40,058 bases of DNA from assembly GCF_003854275.1 (NCBI RefSeq), contig NZ_QTQP01000059.1, positions 1 to 40,058 on the forward strand, in the 5' to 3' direction. The notes beneath the pieces are model-generated. The model had not been told where the DNA came from, made no database searches, and saw only the letters and a program-made list of their open reading frames with translations. This stretch comes from Burkholderia sp. Bp8963 (GTDB lineage: Bacteria; Pseudomonadota; Gammaproteobacteria; Burkholderiales; Burkholderiaceae). The translations under genes and the position numbers were made by a program. Below, one piece after another: positions 1 to 8,708 of this stretch (position 1 is its first letter; each line of letters opens with the position of its first letter).

Positions 1-2
1 GC

Positions 3-18
3 GGCGTCGCGCGACGCC
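3..18. repeat. Short GC-rich palindrome at window start
   Basis: A perfect 16-base palindrome (GGCGTCGC/GCGACGCC) is followed by CTTTGC, not by a clean T-run. It could be the end of a terminator for a gene lying left of the window. The rest of the first 290 bases is more AT-rich and holds no coding region I can support. Confidence 0.3.
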
Positions 19-290
19 CTTTGCAAAAGGGTGAAAAACTCGGGCCGCGGATCCATGAACAGCTTGAAAAAATTGGGCAAGACCCGAAGCTCGTCCGCGC
101 GTTCTTCAGACATCCATCTGTCCGCTACATATATTTCTGACCTATGAGTAATTATGTCAAATATAAGAAGACAGGCCGAACTGGACTATCGGGATGTCCT
201 GCCTCCGACTGCAGTTTAAGACGCGGGCCGCCTGTTCAACGCGGCGCGATCCAAGCCACCTCGCGCCTTGTTCAGTTGCGTTAGCGGATC

Positions 291-743
291 CTAGCCTTCG
301 GCCTGCTTCACGGTGCACATCAACTCGGCTTCGCAGGCCAATTCGCCGCCCACGGTCGCGTTAGCCTGGAATTTCCAGATACCACGGATGCAACGCACCA
401 CGGAAACGTTCAGATGGAGTTGGTCGCCGGGGCGCACCACGCGCTTGAATCGCGCGCCGTCGATCCCGACCAAGAAATACAGCGCCCCTGCCCTCTGTTC
501 CATGTCCGCGCCGAACGTCAGCAGGCCGGCTGACTGGGCCAGCGCCTCAATAATCATGACACCCGGCATCACCGGTTGCCCAGGGAAGTGCCCCACGAAG
601 TACGGCTCGTCGATCGTCACGTTCTTGAGGGTTTTGATCCGCGTCTGCGGCTCGAATTCGAGCACACGATCGACCAGCAGAATCGGATACCGATGCGGCA
701 GCAGCTCCAGAATCTTGTGGATATTGATGTCGGATGCGTTCAT
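291..743 (-). CDS. fabZ: 3-hydroxyacyl-[acyl-carrier-protein] dehydratase FabZ (orphan copy)
   Basis: A 150-residue hotdog-fold protein of normal FabZ length. FabZ dehydrates (3R)-hydroxyacyl-ACP to trans-2-enoyl-ACP in fatty-acid elongation in the cytoplasm. The catalytic His (H52 in VGHFPGQPVMPG) and Glu (E66 in GVMIIEALAQ) are present, as is the N-terminal LLPHRYPILLVDRV motif. The ATG at 743 is chosen because family similarity begins there; the frame stays open to 917, but that extension is Arg-rich and unlike FabZ. In betaproteobacteria the housekeeping fabZ usually sits between lpxD and lpxA. This copy has neither neighbour, so it is probably a second, accessory copy. The family is certain; the specific role is not. 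Confidence 0.93.
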   Translation of the reverse strand: MNASDINIHKILELLPHRYPILLVDRVLEFEPQTRIKTLKNVTIDEPYFVGHFPGQPVMPGVMIIEALAQSAGLLTFGADMEQRAGALYFLVGIDGARFKRVVRPGDQLHLNVSVVRCIRGIWKFQANATVGGELACEAELMCTVKQAEG

Positions 744-1270
744 GGTGATTTGTCTTCGTCGTGTTTGCGTTGAGGCTGGTACCCGAGGCTGCCCCGATTC
801 AGGGCCATTCGAAAGTGAAATTTTCCGGGCCGCGGCTCCGATAGGCCGCTTGCCCATCGCCCGCGTCAATTGGCGTGAAATTGTGTAGGACAGCGTAGAG
901 CAAAGCAAAGATGTCAACTCGAGGTGACCGTCGCATAAGGACTCAACTCGTAAGTTGATGACTTTATTGACAGTCTCGCCGAAATAATGCTGTCACTTCG
1001 TCTATGTTCGAATAAAAGCCGTCAATTCGCATCATGCACTTCGAAATCCGAACATAGAGCATTGATTCTTTGACAATTCCCCGCACGCGATGCGCTCAGT
1101 CGCGACGTCGCGCTCCGGCCTGAGATAGGAGGAAGTCGTCGGCACCATCACGGGCGAAGCGGCGGCCCGTAGCGATCATCCGCACGCGAACGTCATGATC
1201 TCGACGCGGCGATGCGATCGGCGCACTCGTTCCGGCCGTACGCCGTCTTCCCCGGCGCATCGCCCGCACG
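744..1270. other. Intergenic region with inverted repeats, no gene seen
   Basis: No coding region is supported here. The stretch 900-1080 is clearly more AT-rich than its surroundings. It holds a perfect inverted repeat TCAACT-CGTA-AGTTGA at 943-958, and a second TCAACTCG half-site at 914-921 that overlaps a TTGACA hexamer on the minus strand (917-912). This could be an operator/promoter for fabZ, but I see no convincing -10 at the right spacing. Confidence 0.35.
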
Positions 1271-2566
1271 CTACGGCAGGGCCCGCGCCGGAAGCGAAAT
1301 CACGAAGCGCGCACCGCCGAGCGGCGAGTCCTCGAGTCGCACGTTTCCGCCATGCACGAGCGCGACGCGCCGCACGATTGCGAGCCCGAGACCGAATCCG
1401 CCGGTCTGCCTGTCGCGGCTCGAGTCGAGCCGCTGGAACGGTTCGAACACGCGCGCACGTTCGGCGACCGGAATGCCGGGACCGTCGTCATCCACGCTCA
1501 GCACGAGTGCACCCGACGCATCGCTCGCCGCCGACAGCCGCACCGTGCGCGACGCATAACGCGAGCCGTTGCGAATCAGGTTCAGCAGCGCGCGCGCGAC
1601 GAGTTTCGGATCGCACACGTGGGTGGCCTGCGCGCCGGCCGTCGACACGCCGAGCGTGAGACCCCGATCGGCGACATCGTTCGCGACATTGCCGGCAACA
1701 CTGTCGATCAGTGCATCGACGACGACTTCCATCGGTGCAAGCTCGCTCGCGCCTTGTTCCAGCCGTCCGATCGTCAGCAGCTCGGTGACGAGCTCGTCGA
1801 GTTCACGCACGTCGCGCTGCAGCCCTTCGCGACGCTCGCGCATCCGGGCGCTGTCGTCGCCTTGGGCGAGTAGCGCAAGCCCGAATTCGAGGCGCGCGAG
1901 CGGCGTCTTCAGCTCGTGCGAGATTCCGTGCATCATTTCCCGCTGCTGATTGATCGATGCTTCGATTCGCTCGGCCATGTCGTTGAACTGCTGCGAGAGA
2001 TCGTAGATGTTCGAGCGGCTTGACAGCTTCACGCGCGTTGCAAGGTTCCCCGCGCCGAAGGCGCGAGCGGCATTCTGCAGCCGGCGAAGGTCGCGCCAAT
2101 GATACGAGACCCACAGCGCGACGGCGAACAGCGCCGCCAGCGCGACCATGCCGTTTGCATAGATCTTGATGTCAAGGTCGGCCGGCCCGATCGGGTTCGC
2201 ATGCAATACAGACCCGTCCTTGAGCGGCATGTAGTAATGCTTGCGGTCGTAACTGATTGCGATCCTGCCGGCGTCGAGGTCGCGCAGCGGCGCGCCGCTC
2301 AGTTGGCTGCGGGCGTCGGCCATCGTCGCGAAACCGAATCGCTCGTTTCCGTGCTGCGCAAGTTCGCGCAGCGCGAGCATGCGCTTCGCGCCCGGATGAC
2401 GTTCGATATAGTCATTCAGCACAAACGCGTAGGTAGACAGCGCATCGCGCTGTGCCTGCGCCACGCGCTCGTAGAAAATCCTGTTGAACGAGTATTGAAT
2501 CAACAGGATCGACGCGGCGCAGCACAGAATGACGATGAGATACAGCTTGATCAATGGGCGCAGCAT
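1271..2566 (-). CDS. rstB: RstB-like sensor histidine kinase
   Basis: A 431-residue membrane histidine kinase. TM1 lies at about residues 7-27, a periplasmic sensor of about 110 residues follows, TM2 is at about 139-155, then HAMP. The dimerisation/phosphoacceptor helix has H217 in GISHELKTPLARLEF. The ATPase domain has N329/N333 (N box), DDDGPGIP (G1, 359-366) and GGFGLGLAIV (G2). The HAMP and the LDSSRDRQTGGFGLGLAI region are very close to the pattern of enterobacterial RstB. Its ATG abuts the TAA of the response regulator gene directly (TAAATG), implying translational coupling. It is expected to phosphorylate the partner encoded at 2567-3295. The signal sensed is unknown. Confidence 0.92.
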   Translation of the reverse strand: MLRPLIKLYLIVILCCAASILLIQYSFNRIFYERVAQAQRDALSTYAFVLNDYIERHPGAKRMLALRELAQHGNERFGFATMADARSQLSGAPLRDLDAGRIAISYDRKHYYMPLKDGSVLHANPIGPADLDIKIYANGMVALAALFAVALWVSYHWRDLRRLQNAARAFGAGNLATRVKLSSRSNIYDLSQQFNDMAERIEASINQQREMMHGISHELKTPLARLEFGLALLAQGDDSARMRERREGLQRDVRELDELVTELLTIGRLEQGASELAPMEVVVDALIDSVAGNVANDVADRGLTLGVSTAGAQATHVCDPKLVARALLNLIRNGSRYASRTVRLSAASDASGALVLSVDDDGPGIPVAERARVFEPFQRLDSSRDRQTGGFGLGLAIVRRVALVHGGNVRLEDSPLGGARFVISLPARALP

Positions 2567-3295
2567 TTATTCGTCCCAGGCAGAAGGGCTGAACAGGTAG
2601 CCGCGGCCCCAGATCGTCTTGATCCGGCGCGGCTCCGATGATGCGTCCTCGAAGCGCCGGCGCAGCTTGGAGATGCTCGAGTCGACCGACCGGTCGATTC
2701 CGTCGAACTCGATTCCGCGCAGCTGCTTCAGGATGTCGTCGCGGCTCAGCACCGTGCCGGCCGCGCGCGCGAGGATCAGCAGCAGGTTGAACTCGGCGGT
2801 CTTCAGGTCGACGAGATCGCCGCGCCACGTGACCGTGCGGTTCGGCGGCGAAATCGTCAGTTCGCCGAACACGAGCGCGGGCGGCTGCGCATCTGCGGCC
2901 GGCTCCGGTACGGCGGGCTCCACGCGGCGCAACAGCGCGCGGGCACGTGCCACCAGCACGCGCGGCTCGATCGGCTTCGTCACGTAGTCGTCGGCGCCGG
3001 TTTCGAGGCCCGCGACCTGGTCGTAGACATCGGCGCGCGCGGTGAGAATCAACACGGGGACATTGGTGAACGCGCGAATGCGCCGGCATACCTCCGTCCC
3101 GTCGAGATTCGGCAGCATCAGGTCGAGTATCACGAGCGCGGGCCGGTATTTGCGTACCGCGGCGACCGCAAGATCGCCGCGCGGCACGATCCTCACGGTA
3201 AATTCATAGCCGTCGAGGTATTCGCGCACGAGTCGCGCGAGTCGGTCGTCGTCCTCGATCAGCAGCACTCGGTGTGCGAGCGGATTCTCGTTCAT
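2567..3295 (-). CDS. rstA: RstA-like OmpR-family response regulator
   Basis: A 242-residue response regulator. The receiver domain has the acidic cluster IEDDD, phosphoacceptor D58 in LVILDLMLP, T85 and K107. A winged-helix DNA-binding domain follows, ending RIKTIWGRGYLFSPSAW, very like RstA. The ATG at 3295 is chosen because GAGGAGA lies just upstream; the frame stays open to 3334. It is the first gene of the rstA-rstB operon. The neighbouring divergent outer-membrane gene (MipA/OmpV family) is a plausible target, because RstA/OmpR-type systems often control envelope genes; that link is inference. Confidence 0.93.
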   Translation of the reverse strand: MNENPLAHRVLLIEDDDRLARLVREYLDGYEFTVRIVPRGDLAVAAVRKYRPALVILDLMLPNLDGTEVCRRIRAFTNVPVLILTARADVYDQVAGLETGADDYVTKPIEPRVLVARARALLRRVEPAVPEPAADAQPPALVFGELTISPPNRTVTWRGDLVDLKTAEFNLLLILARAAGTVLSRDDILKQLRGIEFDGIDRSVDSSISKLRRRFEDASSEPRRIKTIWGRGYLFSPSAWDE

Positions 3296-3506
3296 GGTCT
3301 CCTCGAAATGCACGCACCGTCCTTCGTCCTGCATGTGGGCGCGCGGCGCGGAGCCCGAATTCTAACCGTCGTTCCGGCCGCACGGGCAGCGCACGACAGT
3401 CGGGAACAATCGATCACAATTGAACACACATTCACCGCAGATTCCGGACAGTCGCGCCACGCGGTCGAATCTAGACTTCGGGCTCCGCCACTCTGGTCCC
3501 GAAATT

Positions 3507-4313
3507 GTGCGTCCATCCCTCCGCTCCTTCCGCTCCTTCCGCGCCTTCTGCTCCTTCCGCTATTGCATGCCGCTTGCCAGCCTGACGCTCGCCACGTTGG
3601 CCCACGCCGAAAACCAGTACGCGATTTCGCTCGGCGGCGGCTTTGCCCCACGCTATCAGGGCAGCAACCAGTATCGCGCCGTCGTCGCGCCCTCGTTCTC
3701 CGCGATGTTCGGCAACGGCTTCTTCATCGACACCAGCGCCGGCGCAGGCTACCGGCTGAACCTGCCGAACGGTGCGTTCGTGTCGGCGGCAGTGGGTTAC
3801 GCCGCGGGCCGTACCGACGAAAATCGTTTCGATCTGCCGGGTTCGGACCATCTGAAGGGGATGGGCCGGATTCCGGGCGCGGTGGTCGTCGGTATGCGGG
3901 CAGGTGTGAAGCTGCTGGATGGCGGCGAATTGAGCGTCACGGTCGACGCTCCGGTCACGCACACGTCGCGCGGCTTGTCCGGCCATGTCGATCTCGCGGT
4001 GCCCGTGTTCGCGGCCGGACGGCACGATGTCGTGTTGACGGGCAGCGTGCATGCGGGCACGGGGCGCTACATGCAGACCTTCTACGGCGTGACCGATGCG
4101 CAGTCGACGGCCAGCGGATTCAGGCCGTACTCGACAAGCGGCGGGGTCGACAGCGCGACGCTGTCGCTTGCGTGGAACTGGGCGGTGTCGCGGCACTGGT
4201 CGGTGCACGCGAGTAGCGGCTTCACGCGGTTGCTAGGGCGCTACGGCGACAGCCCGATCGTCCAGACGCGCAGCAACTACTATGGGATGGCCGGCGCGAC
4301 TTACAAGTTCTGA
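3507..4313 (+). CDS. MipA/OmpV-family outer-membrane protein
   Basis: A predicted outer-membrane beta-barrel of the MipA/OmpV family. The mature part starts at ENQYAISLGGGFAPRYQGS and shows alternating beta strands to a C-terminal aromatic (YKF), the usual barrel-assembly signal. Signal cleavage is expected after LATLAHA. The start is uncertain: GTG 3507 gives a leader MRPSLRSFRSF..., TTG 3420 is a longer alternative and ATG 3567 a shorter one; none has a good ribosome-binding site. The leader is unusual because a 9-bp tandem repeat encodes RSF units there. It is divergent from rstAB with about 210 bp between. The family call is secure from the mature part; substrate and role are unknown. Confidence 0.8.
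   Translation: MRPSLRSFRSFRAFCSFRYCMPLASLTLATLAHAENQYAISLGGGFAPRYQGSNQYRAVVAPSFSAMFGNGFFIDTSAGAGYRLNLPNGAFVSAAVGYAAGRTDENRFDLPGSDHLKGMGRIPGAVVVGMRAGVKLLDGGELSVTVDAPVTHTSRGLSGHVDLAVPVFAAGRHDVVLTGSVHAGTGRYMQTFYGVTDAQSTASGFRPYSTSGGVDSATLSLAWNWAVSRHWSVHASSGFTRLLGRYGDSPIVQTRSNYYGMAGATYKF
3523..3558 (+). repeat. 9-bp tandem repeat in the MipA leader
   Basis: Four tandem copies of GCTCCTTCC occur (the third is GCGCCTTCT). The unit is a multiple of three, so copy-number change keeps the frame. In the mipA frame it encodes Arg-Ser-Phe units in the signal-peptide n-region. In the +1 frame it encodes a Leu/Pro-rich hydrophobic run. Confidence 0.85.
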
Positions 4314-4439
4314 AGCGTTGATCGACAACGCAGGCACGCATTGTCCGCGCGCGACGTGCCGACGCCGCCGCGGACAGCGTGCGGCAGCATGCAGTCGGCT
4401 CCGGCGTCAGGCCGGCGCCGCGACCTCGACGAGCGGATT

Positions 4440-4816
4440 ACGCTCGCTTGAGGGCACGCAGAACCGAGCTTGGTACCACGGCTACGGGACAATCCAAGCC
4501 CGGCATACGCCGCTGCGCCATGCATGGCGATCGATGGCGCCGAGCACAGCGTTTCCATGTTGTGCACCAGGGTGGGCGCACCGAAGAGCCCGTACCCGGT
4601 GATCTGAGGGGGCCGTTGACGCGATTCGGAACGGCGGCCCTCCAGCGCATTGAGCAGCGAGGTCTCTTTCCCGCAAATATAGGCGCCTTGCCGCCCGATC
4701 CACTGAAGATCGAATCCCGACCCCTGCCACCCTGTCGCATGCGCTTGCTGCAAGGCTTGCGAGACGATTGGCGCAGCCAGCGGGTATTCCTTTCGCAGCC
4801 AGGACCGCACGCGCAA
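4440..4816 (-). pseudogene. Remnant of NuoF/FdsB-type NADH:flavoprotein subunit
   Basis: The minus-strand frame keeps the core of the 51-kDa NADH/FMN-binding subunit of complex I and NAD-linked formate dehydrogenase (NuoF/FdsB). Recognisable parts, in family order, are LRKEYPLAAPIV, GAYICGKETSLLNALEGRR, RPPQITGYGLFGAPTLVHN-ETL and SRSRGTK. About 120 residues in the middle of a protein usually over 400 residues survive. The N-terminal flavodoxin-like region and the C-terminal Fe-S cluster cysteines are missing, and after SRSRGTK the frame runs into unrelated sequence. It is a decayed fragment and no partner subunit gene is nearby. NuoF and FdsB cannot be told apart here, but the RQRPP spacing resembles formate dehydrogenase beta subunits. 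Confidence 0.75.
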
Positions 4817-4987
4817 TCGTTGTTCGCGCTCTGGTCAAGGTGATAGAAGAAATGCGCGGCGGCATGGCGTCGCAACTGCTTCACCTGATTTTTCATGATG
4901 GCGGTGTGCTCGCCGCCGGACATGATAGTGGTACCGCCTTCGCCGCCCTACCGGATCGACCGGAGCTGCGTCGGCGGCAATCGATCG

Positions 4988-5692
4988 TCAACCGCTCTCC
5001 GCAGCGGTGAAGTCGCCTGGCGGCAATGGTCGGTTCGCCACGTCCTTTGCCTCCGCGCGCGTCAGGCCGAGCGTCTGCAATACCATCGCCGCGGCCCGCT
5101 CGGGGAGCCGGCCCTCGCCTCCCACAGGCTTCCTCGCCCCGCCCGTAGCCGTGTCGGCCGCGTAGGACTCTGCCGCGATCGCCCCCAGAATCGTCCCAGT
5201 CATCGCGAGCACGCTCACGAACGGATCACCGACGACGAAGCGGCGTGCCGCGATTCCGCGCTCGCTGTCCCGCCGCAAGCGCTGGCCCAGCCCGTGGTCG
5301 AGTGCGCGCACCGAGAAACCCTCCCGCATCAGAAACTGCCCCCAGAGCCGCTCGCGGCGCGCGCGCATCAGCGTGTGACGCACGCAAACCGACACGACCT
5401 CGGCCGGATCCGACAAACCGCTCGCAAGACGCTCGAGCCCGTCCGCGAAATCGTCGAACACCCACTCCGTCAGCGCGGCGAAGATGCCGTCCTTCGATTC
5501 GAAGTGGTAGTAAAACGAGCCGAACGCCACATTCGCCGCCTCGGTGATCTCGCTGATCGCGACGTTGTCCCTGCCCTTTTCCGCCATCAGGCCGAACGCC
5601 GTCCGCAGCAAGCGCATACGTGTCGCCTGCTTGCGCCGGGCACCGCGCGCTTGCCGATCTCCGCGATACGCCGACAACCAGGCAATCAGCAA
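4988..5692 (-). CDS. TetR/AcrR-family transcriptional regulator
   Basis: A 234-residue TetR-type regulator. The N-terminal helix-turn-helix is clear (ISEITEAANVAFGSFYYHFESKDGIF), followed by an all-helical ligand/dimer domain. The start is set at TTG 5692: the first helix begins at about residue 20, so an internal ATG would delete part of the HTH, and AAGGGC lies just upstream. An AT-rich block on the minus strand at about 5700-5720 (ATTAATATAAAAATC) probably holds its promoter. It sits between two decayed genes, so its original target may be gone. The ligand is unknown. Confidence 0.85.
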   Translation of the reverse strand: MLIAWLSAYRGDRQARGARRKQATRMRLLRTAFGLMAEKGRDNVAISEITEAANVAFGSFYYHFESKDGIFAALTEWVFDDFADGLERLASGLSDPAEVVSVCVRHTLMRARRERLWGQFLMREGFSVRALDHGLGQRLRRDSERGIAARRFVVGDPFVSVLAMTGTILGAIAAESYAADTATGGARKPVGGEGRLPERAAAMVLQTLGLTRAEAKDVANRPLPPGDFTAAESG

Positions 5693-5739
5693 GCCCTTGA
5701 TTTTTATATTAATAATTCTGGGGGCGGACCGCTAACCCT

Positions 5740-6055
5740 TGTCGCAGCTAGAGTGGGTTATACCGGTAAAGTGCACCGAAATACAGGGGACCCCATAGCC
5801 TCGGTGCGATCATCCGGTTGCGCGCGAAGCCGCCGGGGGCGTTGCTCGACCCAACCATCACCGTGCCTGACAGCCCGGCGAACGTCGGGCTCCTGTACTT
5901 CACCACATTGCTCGTATCAGCCGATCCGTTGGCGTGTCGTTGTCGGGGGATGCGCAAACAGGCCGCCGGCCCGCCTATCGTTCGCGGTCAGCGGCCCGAT
6001 CGTGTCGGCCACGGTGTCGCATTGATGGCCGTGTCGATCCTGTTTAGCCGAGCAT
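5740..6055 (-). pseudogene. Remnant of Burkholderia-type gram-negative porin
   Basis: Pieces of a general porin are spread over more than one minus-strand frame. They read RIDTAINAT, then (next frame) VADTIGPLTANDRRAGGLFAHP, then SADTSNVVKYRSPTFAGLSG and LWGPLYFGALYRYNP. These match, in order, the loop-3 region and the NSVKYRSP-FAG strand of betaproteobacterial porins. At least two frameshifts separate them and both ends are missing. It is a gene fossil, unrelated in position to the intact porin at 29221-30426. Confidence 0.7.
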
Positions 6056-6102
6056 CGTCAAGCCAACGAGTTCTTCGGCGGGGTCGAACCTCCGTGCACT
6101 GA

Positions 6103-7263
6103 CTACACCGCTTCGAGAACGGTCGCGATCCCTTGTCCGCCACCGATACACTGCGTGGCAAGTGCGTAACGACCATTGACACGACGCAGCAGCGTCGCTG
6201 CCTTGGCCGTGATCCGTGCGCCAGTTGCGCCGAGCGGATGGCCAAGCGCGATTGCTCCGCCGTCGATATTGGTTCGATCGGGATGGATATCGAGCTCGCG
6301 CATACATGCGATCGCTTGCGAGGCAAAGGCTTCGTTGATTTCGATCACATCCATGTCCTCGATGCGCAAGCCGGCACGCGCAAGTGCCTTGCGAGTCGCG
6401 TGTACCGGCCCCATCCCCATGATTTCGGGTTCAAGGCCCGCAATCGCAGTCGACCGTACGCGGGCCAGCATGTCGAGCCCATGCTGTCGCGCGAATGCTT
6501 CCGACGTGACAAGTACGGCAACTGCACCATCTGTCAAAGGCGAGGCGGTACCAGCCGTTACGGTACCGCCTTCCCCGAACGCAGGTTTCAGCGCAGCGAG
6601 CCCTTCGAACGAAGTCTGCGGACGCAGACAGAGATCGCGATCGATCACGGTGCCATCGGGCGTGGTAACCGACACAAGCTCATCGTCCAGACGACCTTCG
6701 GCTTGCGCGAGTGAAGCCTTGCGCTGAGACTCGACGGCGAACGCGTCTTGTTGCTCACGCGAAATAGTCCAGCGTGCCGCCACGTTTTCGGCAGTGACGC
6801 CCATTGGCGTGTACGCCTGGGTCGGAACGTCTGCATCGGGATGTTCTCTCGACGCGAAACGCGGATTCGGAGACGCCGACAAGCCGCCTTGCGGTACCAT
6901 CGTCATGCTCTCGACTCCGGCCGCGATGAACGCTTCGCCGGCACCGATGGCGATCTGTCCGGCTGCCATGTGGATGGCATACATCGATGAGCCGCAAAAG
7001 CGATTCACGGTCGCGGCACCGATTTGAACGGGCAGTCCGGCGAGCAGCGATGCGATACGTGCGACGTTGTCGCCCTGAGCTCCCTCGGGATAGGCGCACC
7101 CCATCAGCACATCCTCGATCAGGCGTGGATCGATTCCGCTGCGTCGGACCAATTCGGCAAGTGCGACGGCGGCGAGATCATCCGGACGCGTTGCGTGAAA
7201 GGGCCCCTTGCGTGCAAATGCGAAAGGCGTGCGAACATAACCAGCGATGACGGTACGATTCAT
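6103..7263 (-). CDS. Acetyl-CoA acyltransferase (thiolase)
   Basis: A 386-residue thiolase of the degradative/biosynthetic type, interconverting 3-ketoacyl-CoA plus CoA with acyl-CoA plus acetyl-CoA. Catalytic residues are visible: C90 in NRFCGSSM, H342 in GGAIALGHPLGATG and C372 in CIGGGQG. The ATG at 7263 is preceded by GGAGAA. It is the last gene of a minus-strand operon after an epoxide-hydrolase-type enzyme and a MATE exporter. The MATE stop lies about 55 bp upstream, so cotranscription is likely. Substrate chain length cannot be read from sequence. It could serve acetoacetyl-CoA from the BKACE pathway further right, but nothing here shows that. Confidence 0.93.
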   Translation of the reverse strand: MNRTVIAGYVRTPFAFARKGPFHATRPDDLAAVALAELVRRSGIDPRLIEDVLMGCAYPEGAQGDNVARIASLLAGLPVQIGAATVNRFCGSSMYAIHMAAGQIAIGAGEAFIAAGVESMTMVPQGGLSASPNPRFASREHPDADVPTQAYTPMGVTAENVAARWTISREQQDAFAVESQRKASLAQAEGRLDDELVSVTTPDGTVIDRDLCLRPQTSFEGLAALKPAFGEGGTVTAGTASPLTDGAVAVLVTSEAFARQHGLDMLARVRSTAIAGLEPEIMGMGPVHATRKALARAGLRIEDMDVIEINEAFASQAIACMRELDIHPDRTNIDGGAIALGHPLGATGARITAKAATLLRRVNGRYALATQCIGGGQGIATVLEAV

Positions 7264-7317
7264 TTCACAATTCTCCAAATATAGCCAATCGATAATCGCA
7301 GGCCGTTGCGCAGTCCG

Positions 7318-8697
7318 TCACACCTCGACCCGAGTCCAGATACGTTTGGGCACCATCGTGGCCGCGCACACCAGCGCTGAACCGACCGTCCCCGCTGCGA
7401 CGAAGGCAGATAGCGTCCCCATGCCGCCACCCAGCTGATTGACGGCCAACCATCCGCCGCCGGCCGCAATAAGCAAGCGAGCCGTTCCACCCAGGATTGT
7501 CCAGAATGGACGGCCGATACCCTGGGCCGCAAACGAGAGGATGAAAGACACGCCGACCAGACCGTAGAGTGGCGCGATGGTCCTCAAATAAAGGCCCCCG
7601 AAGTGGGCCGCGGCCGTGTCATGCGTGAACAGACCCAGCCAGACAGGGGGATGGATCGCGACGACCAGCCCGATGATCTGCGTGAAGCCGGCTCCCATCG
7701 CAATACCGAGCCATGTGGCTCGTCTGGCCCGCGCGATGTCGCCCGCTCCCATGCACGTCCCGACGACGGTCAGCACAGCGGTACCCAGACCGAACAGCAG
7801 CGGTATCAAGACGTAGTCGAGTCGTGAAGCGATGCCGTAGCCGGCCAGCGCAGCCTGGCCAAAACGCCCGACCACCGCGGTCAGCAATACGACCATCAGA
7901 TTCAGTTGCAGCGCACCTATCGACGAGAGCGCCCCGACCCGAAGAATGTCCGAGAAGAAACGTCGATTCAGCGACGCGCGCGTCAGGACCAATCCGGCGT
8001 GCCCCCTGGCCATGTAGACCAGAAGCGCGACGGCGGCAATGCTGTAATAGAGGGAGACGGCAATACCCGCACCGGCAATGCCCAGGCCGGGTACAGCGCC
8101 TACGCCGAAAATCAGCAAAGGCGAAAGTGGAATCAGCACCAGCGCACCGGCGAAAGTCGTGATCGCGGGAATCTTGACGTTCCCGCTACCGCGCAGGGCT
8201 GCGCACAGCAAGTTGACGATCCAGACTGGTATGGCGCCAGCGAATACGTAGTTTGAATAGGTCACCGCCGCGGCGAGTCCCGGTCCCCGGCCGCCGAGTG
8301 CGGCATACAACTCGGGACCGTAGCACCACGCCAATATCGTGAAAAGGCAGCCGAGCGCCACGGCCACGACAATCGCATGCAGGACGAGCGCATCAGCTTC
8401 GCGTCGTTTGCCTCCGCCAATTGCTCGAGCCACGGCGGACGCAACGCCACCTCCAATGCCGCCGTTGGACATCATCGTCATCAACATCGAGATGGGGAAG
8501 ACAAGCGACACGCCGACCAACGAATCGGTACCGAGAAAACTCACGTACCACGTCTCCAGCACGCCGACGACTGTCTGGGCGATCAATACGGCTATGGTGG
8601 TTATCCCGAGCGACAGCAGGGTTCGAAACAGGGGGCCGCCCAAAATGCGAGCGCGACGTAGCGCGCCAGCATCGGGCTTGTTTGAAGTCTGATCCAT
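7318..8697 (-). CDS. MATE-family efflux transporter
   Basis: A 459-residue inner-membrane protein with about 12 hydrophobic segments in two pseudo-repeats, typical of MATE (NorM/DinF-like) cation:drug antiporters. Typical signs include the N-terminal helix GVLETWYVSFLGTDSLVGVSLVFP and small-residue-rich helices. The ATG at 8697 has GGACGAGG just upstream. The upstream hydrolase stop is only 11 bp away, so the two are surely cotranscribed. Pairing with an epoxide-hydrolase-like enzyme and a TetR regulator suggests export or detoxification of a hydrophobic compound (inference). Confidence 0.9.
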   Translation of the reverse strand: MDQTSNKPDAGALRRARILGGPLFRTLLSLGITTIAVLIAQTVVGVLETWYVSFLGTDSLVGVSLVFPISMLMTMMSNGGIGGGVASAVARAIGGGKRREADALVLHAIVVAVALGCLFTILAWCYGPELYAALGGRGPGLAAAVTYSNYVFAGAIPVWIVNLLCAALRGSGNVKIPAITTFAGALVLIPLSPLLIFGVGAVPGLGIAGAGIAVSLYYSIAAVALLVYMARGHAGLVLTRASLNRRFFSDILRVGALSSIGALQLNLMVVLLTAVVGRFGQAALAGYGIASRLDYVLIPLLFGLGTAVLTVVGTCMGAGDIARARRATWLGIAMGAGFTQIIGLVVAIHPPVWLGLFTHDTAAAHFGGLYLRTIAPLYGLVGVSFILSFAAQGIGRPFWTILGGTARLLIAAGGGWLAVNQLGGGMGTLSAFVAAGTVGSALVCAATMVPKRIWTRVEV

Positions 8698-8708
8698 ATG
8701 CCTCGTCC

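Noticed and set aside
1195..1949. Long plus-strand open frames opposite the histidine kinase gene
   Set aside because: They are antisense shadows caused by GC-rich codon use; translations are Arg/Ser/Pro-rich without family features.
5748..5957. A possible separate small gene on the minus strand
   Set aside because: Its sequence (VVKYRSPTFAGLSG) is clearly a porin strand, so it belongs to the broken porin gene.
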